A DNA stretch of 61,884 nucleotides from contig JAHJTC010000013.1 of the NCBI GenBank assembly GCA_018830105.1, forward strand, positions 1-61,884. Reading direction: 5' to 3'. The stretch comes from Bacteroidota bacterium. GTDB taxonomy: Bacteria > Bacteroidota > Bacteroidia > Bacteroidales > F082. The first letter of the stretch is position 1. The number at the start of each line of letters is the position of its first letter. Position numbers and translations under genes: made by a program. A model generated the notes under the pieces. It ran no database searches. It was not told the origin of the DNA and saw only the letters and a list, made by a program, of their open reading frames with translations. Shown here piece after piece: positions 43,632 through 51,963 of the stretch.

Positions 43632-46600
43632 ATGAGACAGAAAATTACTTTGCTAACGATTTTTTTCTTCCTACTTATTAATGGTGTAGTTGGCCAGCAG
43701 GACAGTTTGCGCACCAACCCGAAAATTTATATTGCTTTCTTGTGGCATATGCACCAGCCCATCTATTATCCTTACGAAAATATCGTTCAAACAGAACAGA
43801 GCGGACATTACAGTTTTTCGCTTTATGATGTGCATCTTAGCCGCAACGGGCCATATACCGATTGGCCTAAGAATGCGGTGCAAAAAGGTGTTAATGCCGG
43901 TATGGATCATTTTGGAGCACAGGTAAGTTTTAGTGGGTCATTGATCGAAAATCTAAACAACCTCGAACAAGCAGGTGTGGGTTTCTCAAACTGGAAAAAT
44001 CATTGGAATACTATTATAAATCAAACTACAACGCTTGGAAATCCGCGAATAGACATGGTGGGATTTGGGTATCATCATCCGCTCATGGGGTTGATTCATT
44101 ATAAGGATATTCGAAAACAGATTCAGGATCATAAGTCAATCTTTTCAAGTCACTTTTCGGGGTCCTACTCCAAAGGAATTTTCCCACCCGAAACGGCTTT
44201 TTCACCGCGCATCATACCGGCTTTGGTGGACGAAGGATTGGAATGGGTATTGGTTGATAACCTGCATTTTGAACGTGCCACTGCCAATGCTCCAACAGGT
44301 GACGTCAGTGCAGTGTTAAGACCTAATCTGGCCGACATCCGAAATCCTGATCCGCAGGACTGGCTTCAGCTCAATGGTTTATGGGCGCCTTTGCCGGTCT
44401 CCACGCAGTGGGCGCATCAGCCGCATTATGTTTCCTACACCGATCCTGAAACGGGAGAAGTATCGAAAATAATTGCTGTTCCTGCTTCCCGCTATCTGGG
44501 TCAGGAAGATGGTCGTGGCGGTTTTGGCGCCTTAAATTATGATTTGGTTATGAGCCAGTTTGAAGGCTCCAATACCGATCCTGATCGTCCAATTTTAATC
44601 GTTTTGCATCATGACGGAGATAACTTTGGCGGTGGAAGTGAATCCTACTACAACAATAACTTCCAGAGTTTTGTGAATTGGCTCAGTGCGAATGATCATC
44701 GGTTTGAATGCACAACCATTCAGGATTATCTGGAGCGTTTTCCGATTCCTGAAGAGGATGTGATTCATATTCAGGATGGCAGCTGGTTAGGAGCCGACGG
44801 GGGAGATCCTGAGTTTAAGAAGTGGAATGGCGACCCGGGAAATTATCCCGGTGCTTCAGGTGCTTATAGTCCTGATCGCAACAGTTGGGGGATTATGACA
44901 GCTGCTCAGAATATTGTGCATACAGCTGATCAAATCAATCCAAATGATGCCGGAACACAACAGGGCTGGCAGTATTATTTGAATGGTCAGGCCAGTGATT
45001 ACTGGTATTGGGATGGAACCGAAATATGGGATTCCAATCCCGTAAGGGCTGCTAATCAGGCTGTAAATCAAGCATTGCCTATAGCACAAAGTGGTCCAGA
45101 TTTAACAGGTCCCTCCGTTTATATTCCTCAAAGAGAACCCTATAATCCAGGTGGAATTGAATGGGATGGCGTTGGTGTAATGCCTTCTGATTTCACTGTA
45201 TGGACCTATGTGTTTGATTTGAATGGACTACAATCTGTCAATCTGAAATATCGCATCAGTGTGCACGAAACAGTTCAACAGGTAAATTTAACCTATTCAG
45301 GAGGTGGGGGCGTTGAATCTTGGCAAACCCTGCCTATGTCGGCACAAAACATCACATCTGTCACTGATCCTTTGCCGCTTTATAAGGCGTCAGAATATGC
45401 CGCAGAAATCGTTGGATTGGAAAATGTATTGGTTGACTATTACGTGGAAGCTGTTGATCAGAATGGCAATATTACTAAATCACCTATACAACACGTTTGG
45501 GTGGCAGATGGCAGCGGGGGTGGAGGCTCATCAGCTGTAAGCTGGCAACCAACAAATCCGTCACTTCATGACGTTATAACGATTACTGCTACACATGCCA
45601 ATGCGCAGTCGATGTTGCATTGGGGTGTAAACAACTGGGAAGAACCTCTTGAGTCCTATTGGCCGGAAGGAACTATTCTACATGATGGCAGTGATGCAGT
45701 GCAAAGTCCTCCAAAAGGTCAAAATGAATCAGGTCACTATTATTGGGAAATTGGGCCTTTCAATAACTCATCTCAAGTAGTTGATCAGATTGCTTTTGTG
45801 ATTAAAATCAGCGAATCCCAATGGGACAACAACAACGGAAACGATTATTTCATAGTTATTGATAATAATCCATCTCCTAATCCTGTAAGTTCCGATGTTA
45901 CGATAAACTTGCTTCAAAATGAATCCTATACCTTTTCGCTATTCGATTTTCCATTTCAAAGTCCTTCAGGAAGCTCTTTTGAGGCATTTCAGTTACAAAC
46001 CCTGCCAGCCATGGGTAGTTTAGTTTATAATGGTCAGCCTGTCGTGATTTCGACTGATTATTCAAATCCTAATCTTTTGGTTTTTACACCTGAAACCAAT
46101 GGTCTTAGAACCCCATATGCAAGCTTTCAGTTTAAAGTGAAAGATCAGAATGGGCTTTATTCTGAAGCTTCTTATTTGTTAAGTATAAATGTAATTTCAG
46201 GAAGCCCTATGGGTTCAAATAGTTCTGTAAGTCTGATGCAGAATGAAAGTTATGTTTTTTCTGAAGCTAATTTTCCTTTTTCATCCCCGGCGGGTAATCA
46301 ATTTGAGGGAATTCGTGTGCAAAGTTTACCCGAAAATGGCCGGCTTGTTGTTAATGAAAACTCAGTGATTGAAGACCAATTAATTACGAATTTTACTGCT
46401 TTGGTTTACACCCCCAATACTGGTGAAACCGGTTCGCCCTATGCAGATTTTTCCTATTACCTGGTGGATGATGCTGGTCTTGAAAGTGAGCAGGCTTATA
46501 GCTTAACTATGCATGTACTAAACAACTTTCCGGCAGGAGTAAGCTGGTATCCGGAGGAGGTTTCAACCAATGATGTGCTCACCATTGTAGTCAATGAAGA

Positions 46601-47141
46601 TGCAGCAATGAGTGCTGATGCTCGTTTACACTGGGGAATAAATGACTGGAATTTGCCGAACGAATTTTACTGGCCATCCGGAACACAAGCCTGGAATGAT
46701 GGGTTGGCTGTTCAAAGCCCCTTGCAACAAAACGGATCGGCATGGACTATTCAACTCGGGCCTTTCAATCAGAGTGCTCAATCTGTATCTCAACTGGATT
46801 TTGTAATTCACTATGGAGGCGATAGTTGGAATAATAACGAGGGAAACGATTGGCATATCCCAATCATTGATTATACGGATATTAGGGAGAATAAATCAGA
46901 TTCTGATTTGATAGTATTTCCAAATCCTGCGGAGTACGCAGCGCTGGTAAGTCTTCCTGAGGGCGCCAATGGGAAGTTTAAACTTAGTTTACGCGATCTG
47001 AAAGCTAATATTATAGTTGAAACTGAGCTTATGGCCGGAGAACAGTTAGAACTGAGAAAAAATCGTCTTCCTGCGGGCATGTATATTTTAATTGCTGTAG
47101 GTGTGGATAAAATTTATACCCAAAAAATTGTTTTCAAGTAG
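43632..47141 (+). CDS. Secreted GH57-family alpha-glucan hydrolase with tandem accessory modules and T9SS sorting domain
   Basis: A 1169-residue exported enzyme. Signal peptide 1-21 (ends VVGQ). The catalytic domain of about 480 residues opens with FLWHMHQPIYYP, the GH57 hallmark. Probable nucleophile is Glu187 in GIFPPETAFSP; Asp328/Asp330 in LHHDGDNFG may be the acid. After it come accessory modules in the order A-B-B'-A': A (about 45.53-45.87 kb) and A' (46.53-46.87 kb) share HWG(V/I)N(N/D)W and GPFN(N/Q)S and resemble starch-binding beta-sandwiches; B and B' share QNESY(T/V)FS and cadherin-like strands. The end is a T9SS domain (FPNPAEYAALV ... YTQKIVFK). It probably degrades alpha-glucans outside the cell. 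Confidence 0.85.
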   Translation: MRQKITLLTIFFFLLINGVVGQQDSLRTNPKIYIAFLWHMHQPIYYPYENIVQTEQSGHYSFSLYDVHLSRNGPYTDWPKNAVQKGVNAGMDHFGAQVSFSGSLIENLNNLEQAGVGFSNWKNHWNTIINQTTTLGNPRIDMVGFGYHHPLMGLIHYKDIRKQIQDHKSIFSSHFSGSYSKGIFPPETAFSPRIIPALVDEGLEWVLVDNLHFERATANAPTGDVSAVLRPNLADIRNPDPQDWLQLNGLWAPLPVSTQWAHQPHYVSYTDPETGEVSKIIAVPASRYLGQEDGRGGFGALNYDLVMSQFEGSNTDPDRPILIVLHHDGDNFGGGSESYYNNNFQSFVNWLSANDHRFECTTIQDYLERFPIPEEDVIHIQDGSWLGADGGDPEFKKWNGDPGNYPGASGAYSPDRNSWGIMTAAQNIVHTADQINPNDAGTQQGWQYYLNGQASDYWYWDGTEIWDSNPVRAANQAVNQALPIAQSGPDLTGPSVYIPQREPYNPGGIEWDGVGVMPSDFTVWTYVFDLNGLQSVNLKYRISVHETVQQVNLTYSGGGGVESWQTLPMSAQNITSVTDPLPLYKASEYAAEIVGLENVLVDYYVEAVDQNGNITKSPIQHVWVADGSGGGGSSAVSWQPTNPSLHDVITITATHANAQSMLHWGVNNWEEPLESYWPEGTILHDGSDAVQSPPKGQNESGHYYWEIGPFNNSSQVVDQIAFVIKISESQWDNNNGNDYFIVIDNNPSPNPVSSDVTINLLQNESYTFSLFDFPFQSPSGSSFEAFQLQTLPAMGSLVYNGQPVVISTDYSNPNLLVFTPETNGLRTPYASFQFKVKDQNGLYSEASYLLSINVISGSPMGSNSSVSLMQNESYVFSEANFPFSSPAGNQFEGIRVQSLPENGRLVVNENSVIEDQLITNFTALVYTPNTGETGSPYADFSYYLVDDAGLESEQAYSLTMHVLNNFPAGVSWYPEEVSTNDVLTIVVNEDAAMSADARLHWGINDWNLPNEFYWPSGTQAWNDGLAVQSPLQQNGSAWTIQLGPFNQSAQSVSQLDFVIHYGGDSWNNNEGNDWHIPIIDYTDIRENKSDSDLIVFPNPAEYAALVSLPEGANGKFKLSLRDLKANIIVETELMAGEQLELRKNRLPAGMYILIAVGVDKIYTQKIVFK

Positions 47142-47186
47142 AGAAAGTTATTTTTAGTATTTTTATGGTTCAAATCTCATAATGTT

Positions 47187-47360
47187 ATGTTTACCTCAGC
47201 GATTATTGTTTTACTGTTTTTGGCCATGATACTGCTTATTCAAGCCATCAGAGACGTGATCAAGAAAAAACGTCCGGCCTATTTGATCGTATTGTTGTTG
47301 CTTTTTCCACTTGTCGGGCCACTGCTATATTTTCAGATGAGCAGATTTATTGTTTCTTAA
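47187..47360 (+). CDS. 57-residue two-helix membrane protein (PLDc_N-like)
   Basis: Starts MFTSAIIVLLFLAMILLIQ, then a basic loop IRDVIKKKRPAY, then a second helix LIVLLLLFPLVGPLLYF. The loop and the P-x-x-G-P-x-x-Y pattern are those of the short phospholipase D N-terminal-type membrane proteins, common as tiny orphans in Bacteroidota. Function unknown. It lies 45 nt after the GH57 stop and 54 nt before the TetR promoter. The ATG at 47187 is chosen over an out-of-frame ATG at 47182. Confidence 0.7.
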   Translation: MFTSAIIVLLFLAMILLIQAIRDVIKKKRPAYLIVLLLLFPLVGPLLYFQMSRFIVS

Positions 47361-47414
47361 AAGACCCATAATCAGGAAAATAAGAACGTATTTAAAAAAT
47401 AGTTGTGTTTTTTC

Positions 47415-47444
47415 TTGACAGTTAGTAAATATTAACTAACTTTG
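47415..47444 (+). promoter_or_regulatory. Promoter of the tetR-ferredoxin-cupin operon
   Basis: TTG (in TTGACA) at 47415-47417, 19-nt spacer, TAACTTTG at 47437-47444: near-ideal Bacteroidota promoter. The spacer is almost filled by the operator palindrome, so a bound repressor would block polymerase. Confidence 0.85.
47421..47440. promoter_or_regulatory. TetR operator O1 (20-bp palindrome)
   Basis: GTTAGTAAATATTAACTAAC differs from the perfect palindrome GTTAGTTAATATTAACTAAC at one base. It sits between -33 and -7 of the tetR promoter. A sister copy lies at 48652-48671. Size and position suit a TetR dimer site and autorepression. Confidence 0.85.
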
Positions 47445-47466
47445 CAGCGCAAACATTTATAAAACT

Positions 47467-48051
47467 ATGTTCACAGAGCGACAACAGGAAATATTGGAAC
47501 ATGCTATCGACCTGATAGCCGAAAAAGGGATTCAGGGCTTGACGATGAAAAATCTTTCGAAGCGTCTGGGTATTTCAGAACCGGCTATCTACAGGCATTA
47601 CGAGAATAAAATTGATATACTGATAAGCTTATTGGAGTATTTTACAACGACAACTTCCGATATTTTTCAACAGCAAATCAACTCAGAATTGTCGGCCATT
47701 GATCGGATAAAAATGATTTTTCAAAGGCATTTTGAGGCTTTTGAAAACAGCCCGGCACTGGTAGCTGTAATTTTTTCGGAGGAAATATTTCGTAATGAAT
47801 TAGTATTGAGTGACAAAGTAAAGCAGATAATGGAGCGCAATGCCGCTTCGATTACAGCTATAATTGAAGCTGGAAAGCAGCGCGGCGAAATCAGTGAAAA
47901 TCTCAGTACGCAGCAGCTCACCACGATTTTTATGGGATCGCTCAGACTATTGGTAAAAAGATGGCAGATGAGTAATTTTATGTTCAACCTCAGAGATGAG
48001 GGCGAAAAGTTGTTCGTTACATTAAATCAATTAATTAATCTTAAAAAATAA
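47467..48051 (+). CDS. TetR/AcrR-family transcriptional repressor
   Basis: A 194-residue protein with the TetR helix-turn-helix at about 26-55 (TMKNLSKRLGISEPAIYRHY) and an all-helical ligand and dimerisation domain. First gene of an operon with a ferredoxin (5-nt gap) and a cupin (6-nt gap). It probably represses itself through O1 and the downstream RND operon through O2. The inducer is unknown; fatty-acid-like or other hydrophobic ligands would fit the regulated genes. Confidence 0.93.
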   Translation: MFTERQQEILEHAIDLIAEKGIQGLTMKNLSKRLGISEPAIYRHYENKIDILISLLEYFTTTTSDIFQQQINSELSAIDRIKMIFQRHFEAFENSPALVAVIFSEEIFRNELVLSDKVKQIMERNAASITAIIEAGKQRGEISENLSTQQLTTIFMGSLRLLVKRWQMSNFMFNLRDEGEKLFVTLNQLINLKK

Positions 48052-48056
48052 ATCAA

Positions 48057-48260
48057 ATGGCGATTAAAAAAGTATGGCTCGACGAGTCGGAAGATGAGTG
48101 CACAAGTTGTGGACTCTGCGAAGGAATTGCACCCGAAGTGTTTGAAGTTCCTGATAAAATGATTGTAAAAGAAGACGTTAATTTTAGCGATTACGAAGAT
48201 GAAATTCGTGATGCAGCCGAAAGTTGCCCCACAGAAGTAATCAAGTTTGAAGAGGAGTAA
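48057..48260 (+). CDS. Single-cluster [4Fe-4S] ferredoxin
   Basis: A 67-residue acidic protein with Cys15, Cys18, Cys21 and Cys57, the ligands of one [4Fe-4S] cluster (ECTSCGLCEGIAPEVFEV, then ESCPTEV). This is the short monocluster ferredoxin type that often donates electrons to P450s or other oxygenases. Here no such enzyme is adjacent. It is translated between tetR and the cupin gene. Confidence 0.93.
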   Translation: MAIKKVWLDESEDECTSCGLCEGIAPEVFEVPDKMIVKEDVNFSDYEDEIRDAAESCPTEVIKFEEE

Positions 48261-48266
48261 GCTATC

Positions 48267-48605
48267 ATGAAAATTATACACTGGAAAAATCAGCCCATAA
48301 AGGAAACGCCGCACAAAGTTGATGTACGCCCTTTATACGATCACGATACTGCTCAGGCGATGCATATTATGCTTCAACCGGGCGAACAACTCAAGCCGCA
48401 TATCACGCCGGTGGATGTGTTTTTCTTTGTCATCGAAGGAACACCCAGCATTCAGGTTGGCGAAGAAATAGTGCAGGTAGAAGAAAACAGCCTGGTCGAA
48501 AGCCCGAAAGATATCGTGCACTGTCTGTATAATAAGAGTGACAAAACAGCCCGTATTCTTGTCGTAAAGGCACCAAAGCCCACAGCAACAGCACGAGTGC
48601 TTTAA
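48267..48605 (+). CDS. Small cupin-domain protein
   Basis: A 112-residue single-domain cupin. Cupin motif 1 is present as LQPGEQLKPHITPVDVFFFV with a histidine and a glutamate partly replaced, then GTPSIQVGEE, and motif 2 as ESPKDIVHCLYN with one histidine. It may bind a metal or small ligand. Last gene of the tetR operon, which ends at the terminator at 48616-48637; function unknown. Confidence 0.85.
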   Translation: MKIIHWKNQPIKETPHKVDVRPLYDHDTAQAMHIMLQPGEQLKPHITPVDVFFFVIEGTPSIQVGEEIVQVEENSLVESPKDIVHCLYNKSDKTARILVVKAPKPTATARVL

Positions 48606-48615
48606 AAGTACAATA

Positions 48616-48637
48616 GGGAAGTTTATGCTTCCCTTTT
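48616..48637 (+). terminator. Terminator of the tetR-ferredoxin-cupin operon
   Basis: GGGAAG / CTTCCC stem, 6-nt loop, followed by TTTT. It separates the tetR unit from the RND operon, so the latter needs its own promoter. Confidence 0.85.
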
Positions 48638-48651
48638 ATTCAATCATTAAA

Positions 48652-48671
48652 GTTAGTTAATATTAACAAAC
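48652..48671. promoter_or_regulatory. TetR operator O2 (20-bp palindrome) before the RND gene
   Basis: GTTAGTTAATATTAACAAAC has one mismatch from the same perfect palindrome as O1, with 18 of 20 bases identical to O1. It ends at the base before the RND start codon. No TAnnTTTG box is visible in the 34 bases between the terminator and the ATG, so the promoter is non-consensus or the bound repressor acts as a block to elongation or initiation within the leader. Confidence 0.82.
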
Positions 48672-50987
48672 ATGAAAAAACAAATTACAGTAAAAAGATT
48701 AAAACTGTATTCCTGGCTGGTTATCGTTATCACATTAGCCATAAGCGGCTGGTTTACCTGGGAGCTGGCTGGCAATGCCCGCATGGAAACCGATCTGGAC
48801 GAATACATGCCAAAGGATCATCCGGCTTTTGTTTACAGCGATATGGCCGAAGATTGGTTCAACATCAAGGATGGAATCCTGATTGCCATCGAAAATCCGG
48901 AAGGCATTTACAATGTCGGAACCCTCGACAAAATCAAGGATATCACCAAGGCCCTTCAGGATATGGAAGCCATTGAAGATGCTGATGTTACCTCACTTTA
49001 TACGGCCGATAATATTGTTGGTTCCGAATACGGGCTGGATGTGAAAGCGTTTTATAAGCGCACGCCTAAAAGTGAAGAAAAACTAAAGGAGTTGCGCGAA
49101 CTGGTAATCGCTAACGATATGGTACAGGGTAGGATCGTTTCGGATGATGAAACGGTTGCTTTGGTAGTTGCTTCTATCGCGGATTCGGTGTTTTCGATGC
49201 AGTTTTATGAGGATATTCTGGCGTTTGCTGATAGTTATGAAGGTCCGGAAAATATCTATGTAGCAGGTGTCCCGATTGTGGAAGGCACCATGGCATACCT
49301 GGGACCAAAAGACATGAAAAAGATGGTTCCCATCGTAATAGTCGTGATCATTTTGGTGCTTTATCTTGTGCTGCGCAGCATCAGGCATACCATTTCAACA
49401 CTTGCAGTTGTGCTGATCAGTACTATCTGGGCTTTTGGACTGATGGCTGTGCTCGGAATTTCCATTTATGCCGTCACGATTATGATTCCCGTGATGCTGA
49501 TTGCCATTGGTGTGGCGGATGGCATTCACCTGTATAGTCATTTGCATTTATTTTTGGATGAGCAACCCAATGCTACCGTAAAAGAAGCTTTAGGCGATAT
49601 GATCCGCAATATGTGGAAGCCGGTTGTAATGACTTCGGTAACCACTGCTGTTGGCTTTATCTCGCTGCTTACTTCGGAAGTTTTACCCATTAAATATTTT
49701 GGTTTGTTCACGGCTTTTGGAGTGTTGATGGCTATGATTTTATCGCTGGTGTTTATTCCGGCATTTGGTTTTGCTTTTGGCATAAGCCGGAAGAAGAAAA
49801 AGCAACAGTCAAAAACTGAGATGCATTCTTTTACTGAAAGACTCGCTAATAATTTTGCGCTGGCTACCATTCGTCATAAAGTCTTGGTGATCAGCACAAC
49901 AGTAATTCTTTTAGTTGTTTCAATCTTTGGGATTCAAAAAGTGTACATCAACTCCAGTTTTCTGGAAAATTTTGAACGGGATTCAGACATTGTGTTGACG
50001 GATGCTTTTGTGAACAAGCACTTTGGAGGCACCAGCTCCATCAATGTGATACTGGAATCTGAAGACAAAGATGCCATGATTCGTCCGGAGGTGGAAAAAT
50101 TGATCGACGAGATGCAAACTGAAGTGGAAACGCTCGCATTGGTTGGCAATTCCTTTTCAATCAGCGATTATATCCGCAGGATGAATCAGGTGATGCATGC
50201 TGACGATCCGGCTTTCGATGTGATTCCTGATAGTCAGGAGATGATTGCGCAATACCTGCTGCTTTATGAAATGTCGGGCGATCCCGAAAACCTCTGGAAG
50301 GTAGTGGATTATGATTACCGCAAAGCCAATGTTACGGTGCAGTTGAAAAGTGATAACAGCAAGGACCTGAATCAAACCATCGAAATCCTTGAAAAATACC
50401 GAGCACCTTTTTCTGAACTTAATGTGGAAATGAATTTTGCAGGATCGGGCTACAAAGCACTGGTGTTTACCGGTTTGATTTTGAATGGACAAATCAAGAG
50501 TTTGTTGATGTCAATCGTTATCATCATCATCTTACTCGCACTGATGTTCCGCAAAGTGAGTATTGGTTTTATTGGAGCAATACCCGTAGTGCTAACAGCG
50601 GCTATCAGCTTTGGCGTGATGGGTTTGCTGAATATTTCACTCAGCACCACAACCGCTTTGGTGTCGAGCATTGCTATTGGGATAGGCATTGATTATGCGG
50701 TGCATTTTATCGAAAGGTATAAAATCTATGCCCTGCAAACCAAAGACAAAAGTCTGACGATAGGCGAAACCATGCACCATTCAGGTCGAGCCATTGCCTT
50801 TAATGCTTTTGTGGTAATTATGGGATTTTTGGTGTTGCTGTTTTCAGTATTTCCGCCCAACAGGTCGCTCGGAGCTTTGGTATCATTTAACATGTTTATA
50901 AGCTTTATTGCTACAGTAACGATCATGTATCTGGTGCTTTATAAATCGAATGTCTTCTTTAATAAAAAGAAGACTAAAGAAAAGTAA
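48672..50987 (+). CDS. RND-superfamily exporter, MMPL/HAE3 type
   Basis: A 771-residue inner-membrane transporter with the duplicated RND layout: helix 1 at about 12-32, a periplasmic loop, helices 2-6 at about 215-375, a cytosolic basic linker (SRKKKKQQ), then the same again (helix 7 at about 405-425, periplasmic loop, helices 8-12 at about 620-765). Sterol-sensing-like motifs GVADGIHLYSH and GIGIDYAVHF carry the intramembrane aspartates of the proton relay. HAE3/MMPL members usually move lipids or other hydrophobic molecules. It opens a four-gene operon with a PldA-like enzyme, a LolA-like carrier and a DUF1302-like barrel. Confidence 0.92.
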   Translation: MKKQITVKRLKLYSWLVIVITLAISGWFTWELAGNARMETDLDEYMPKDHPAFVYSDMAEDWFNIKDGILIAIENPEGIYNVGTLDKIKDITKALQDMEAIEDADVTSLYTADNIVGSEYGLDVKAFYKRTPKSEEKLKELRELVIANDMVQGRIVSDDETVALVVASIADSVFSMQFYEDILAFADSYEGPENIYVAGVPIVEGTMAYLGPKDMKKMVPIVIVVIILVLYLVLRSIRHTISTLAVVLISTIWAFGLMAVLGISIYAVTIMIPVMLIAIGVADGIHLYSHLHLFLDEQPNATVKEALGDMIRNMWKPVVMTSVTTAVGFISLLTSEVLPIKYFGLFTAFGVLMAMILSLVFIPAFGFAFGISRKKKKQQSKTEMHSFTERLANNFALATIRHKVLVISTTVILLVVSIFGIQKVYINSSFLENFERDSDIVLTDAFVNKHFGGTSSINVILESEDKDAMIRPEVEKLIDEMQTEVETLALVGNSFSISDYIRRMNQVMHADDPAFDVIPDSQEMIAQYLLLYEMSGDPENLWKVVDYDYRKANVTVQLKSDNSKDLNQTIEILEKYRAPFSELNVEMNFAGSGYKALVFTGLILNGQIKSLLMSIVIIIILLALMFRKVSIGFIGAIPVVLTAAISFGVMGLLNISLSTTTALVSSIAIGIGIDYAVHFIERYKIYALQTKDKSLTIGETMHHSGRAIAFNAFVVIMGFLVLLFSVFPPNRSLGALVSFNMFISFIATVTIMYLVLYKSNVFFNKKKTKEK

Positions 50988-51011
50988 AAAAATAAGTAGG
51001 GGGAGAAGAAC

Positions 51012-51944
51012 ATGAGAATATCAGTATTGCTTGCGGGTTTCATTATGGTGGTTACAACAATTCAGACCGTTGGTGCTCAGTCAGTCGCTGAATCGCCTGA
51101 AAACACCTTTTTTAAGGCAATAAGAGCCAATCAAAATGAGAGTTATATTACTTTCTCACAAGGCCTGGGAAATCTGGAACCCTTGATATTTGAAGCATCT
51201 ATTGAACCCTACTTTTTAATTAGAACCAGCAAAGATGCGCGATGGGGAGCAACACTTTCTCCAACAATCCGGCTAAGGATGTTTGCAGAAGAGTCATTGC
51301 CTGTGCGAACACCCAGCTATAATCCTTATATAAGTTTTTATCATCAAATTCAGCTAAAGCGCGGAGAAACATCACACACCCTGTATGTTTTCCTTACACT
51401 GGCGCACCATTCCAACGGACAGGAAGGTGATTTTTATCTTCCCGATGGGGCAGTCAATACAAAGACCGGAAATTTTTCAACAAACTACTTTGAAATCGGT
51501 CTGTTTTTCAATCGTCATTTGCTTCCATTTGCCAACACAAATGAATATTTGAAAACCTCGATCGAAGTTCATCCTGATTTGGATATGAATCCGGAATTGA
51601 TTGGTCAGTATGGCAATGTTCGTTGGCACAACCGGTTGAAAATTTACCGCTTTAGCTGGAAACAGTTGAGAAACTTTTTTGATGAAGATCAGGGTTATAG
51701 CGCTAAAATTCCCGATTGGAGTGCGGTTTTTGAAACAACCTGGATTTTTGGTGGGAAAGCTGGTGCCCCTGCGTTGGATTTTAGTGAAAGATTCAATTTT
51801 ATGGCCAAACTGGCCTACAAGCCTATAAATGCCCGGGATGTGAGTTTTTTTGTAAAACTCTATACCGGCGAAGATTTTTACAATATTTATTTTAAACGTA
51901 GAATTTCAACATTGCAATTTGGTTTACAAGCCTTTGCATTTTAA
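51012..51944 (+). CDS. Outer-membrane phospholipase A (PldA)-like beta-barrel protein
   Basis: A 310-residue exported protein; signal peptide 1-22 (ends VGAQ). The body has alternating beta-strands and ends in Phe. At 131-137 AHHSNGQ matches the PldA active-site stretch (HDSNG in E. coli): His132 and Ser134 correspond to the catalytic His and Ser, and Asn158 in NFSTNYFEIGLFF may be the third residue. In known PldA the enzyme hydrolyses phospholipids that have strayed into the outer leaflet. It lies 24 nt after the RND gene. Family assignment rests on this motif and the barrel pattern, so it is moderate. Confidence 0.6.
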   Translation: MRISVLLAGFIMVVTTIQTVGAQSVAESPENTFFKAIRANQNESYITFSQGLGNLEPLIFEASIEPYFLIRTSKDARWGATLSPTIRLRMFAEESLPVRTPSYNPYISFYHQIQLKRGETSHTLYVFLTLAHHSNGQEGDFYLPDGAVNTKTGNFSTNYFEIGLFFNRHLLPFANTNEYLKTSIEVHPDLDMNPELIGQYGNVRWHNRLKIYRFSWKQLRNFFDEDQGYSAKIPDWSAVFETTWIFGGKAGAPALDFSERFNFMAKLAYKPINARDVSFFVKLYTGEDFYNIYFKRRISTLQFGLQAFAF

Positions 51945-51963
51945 ATCATTAAATAATTAAGTC

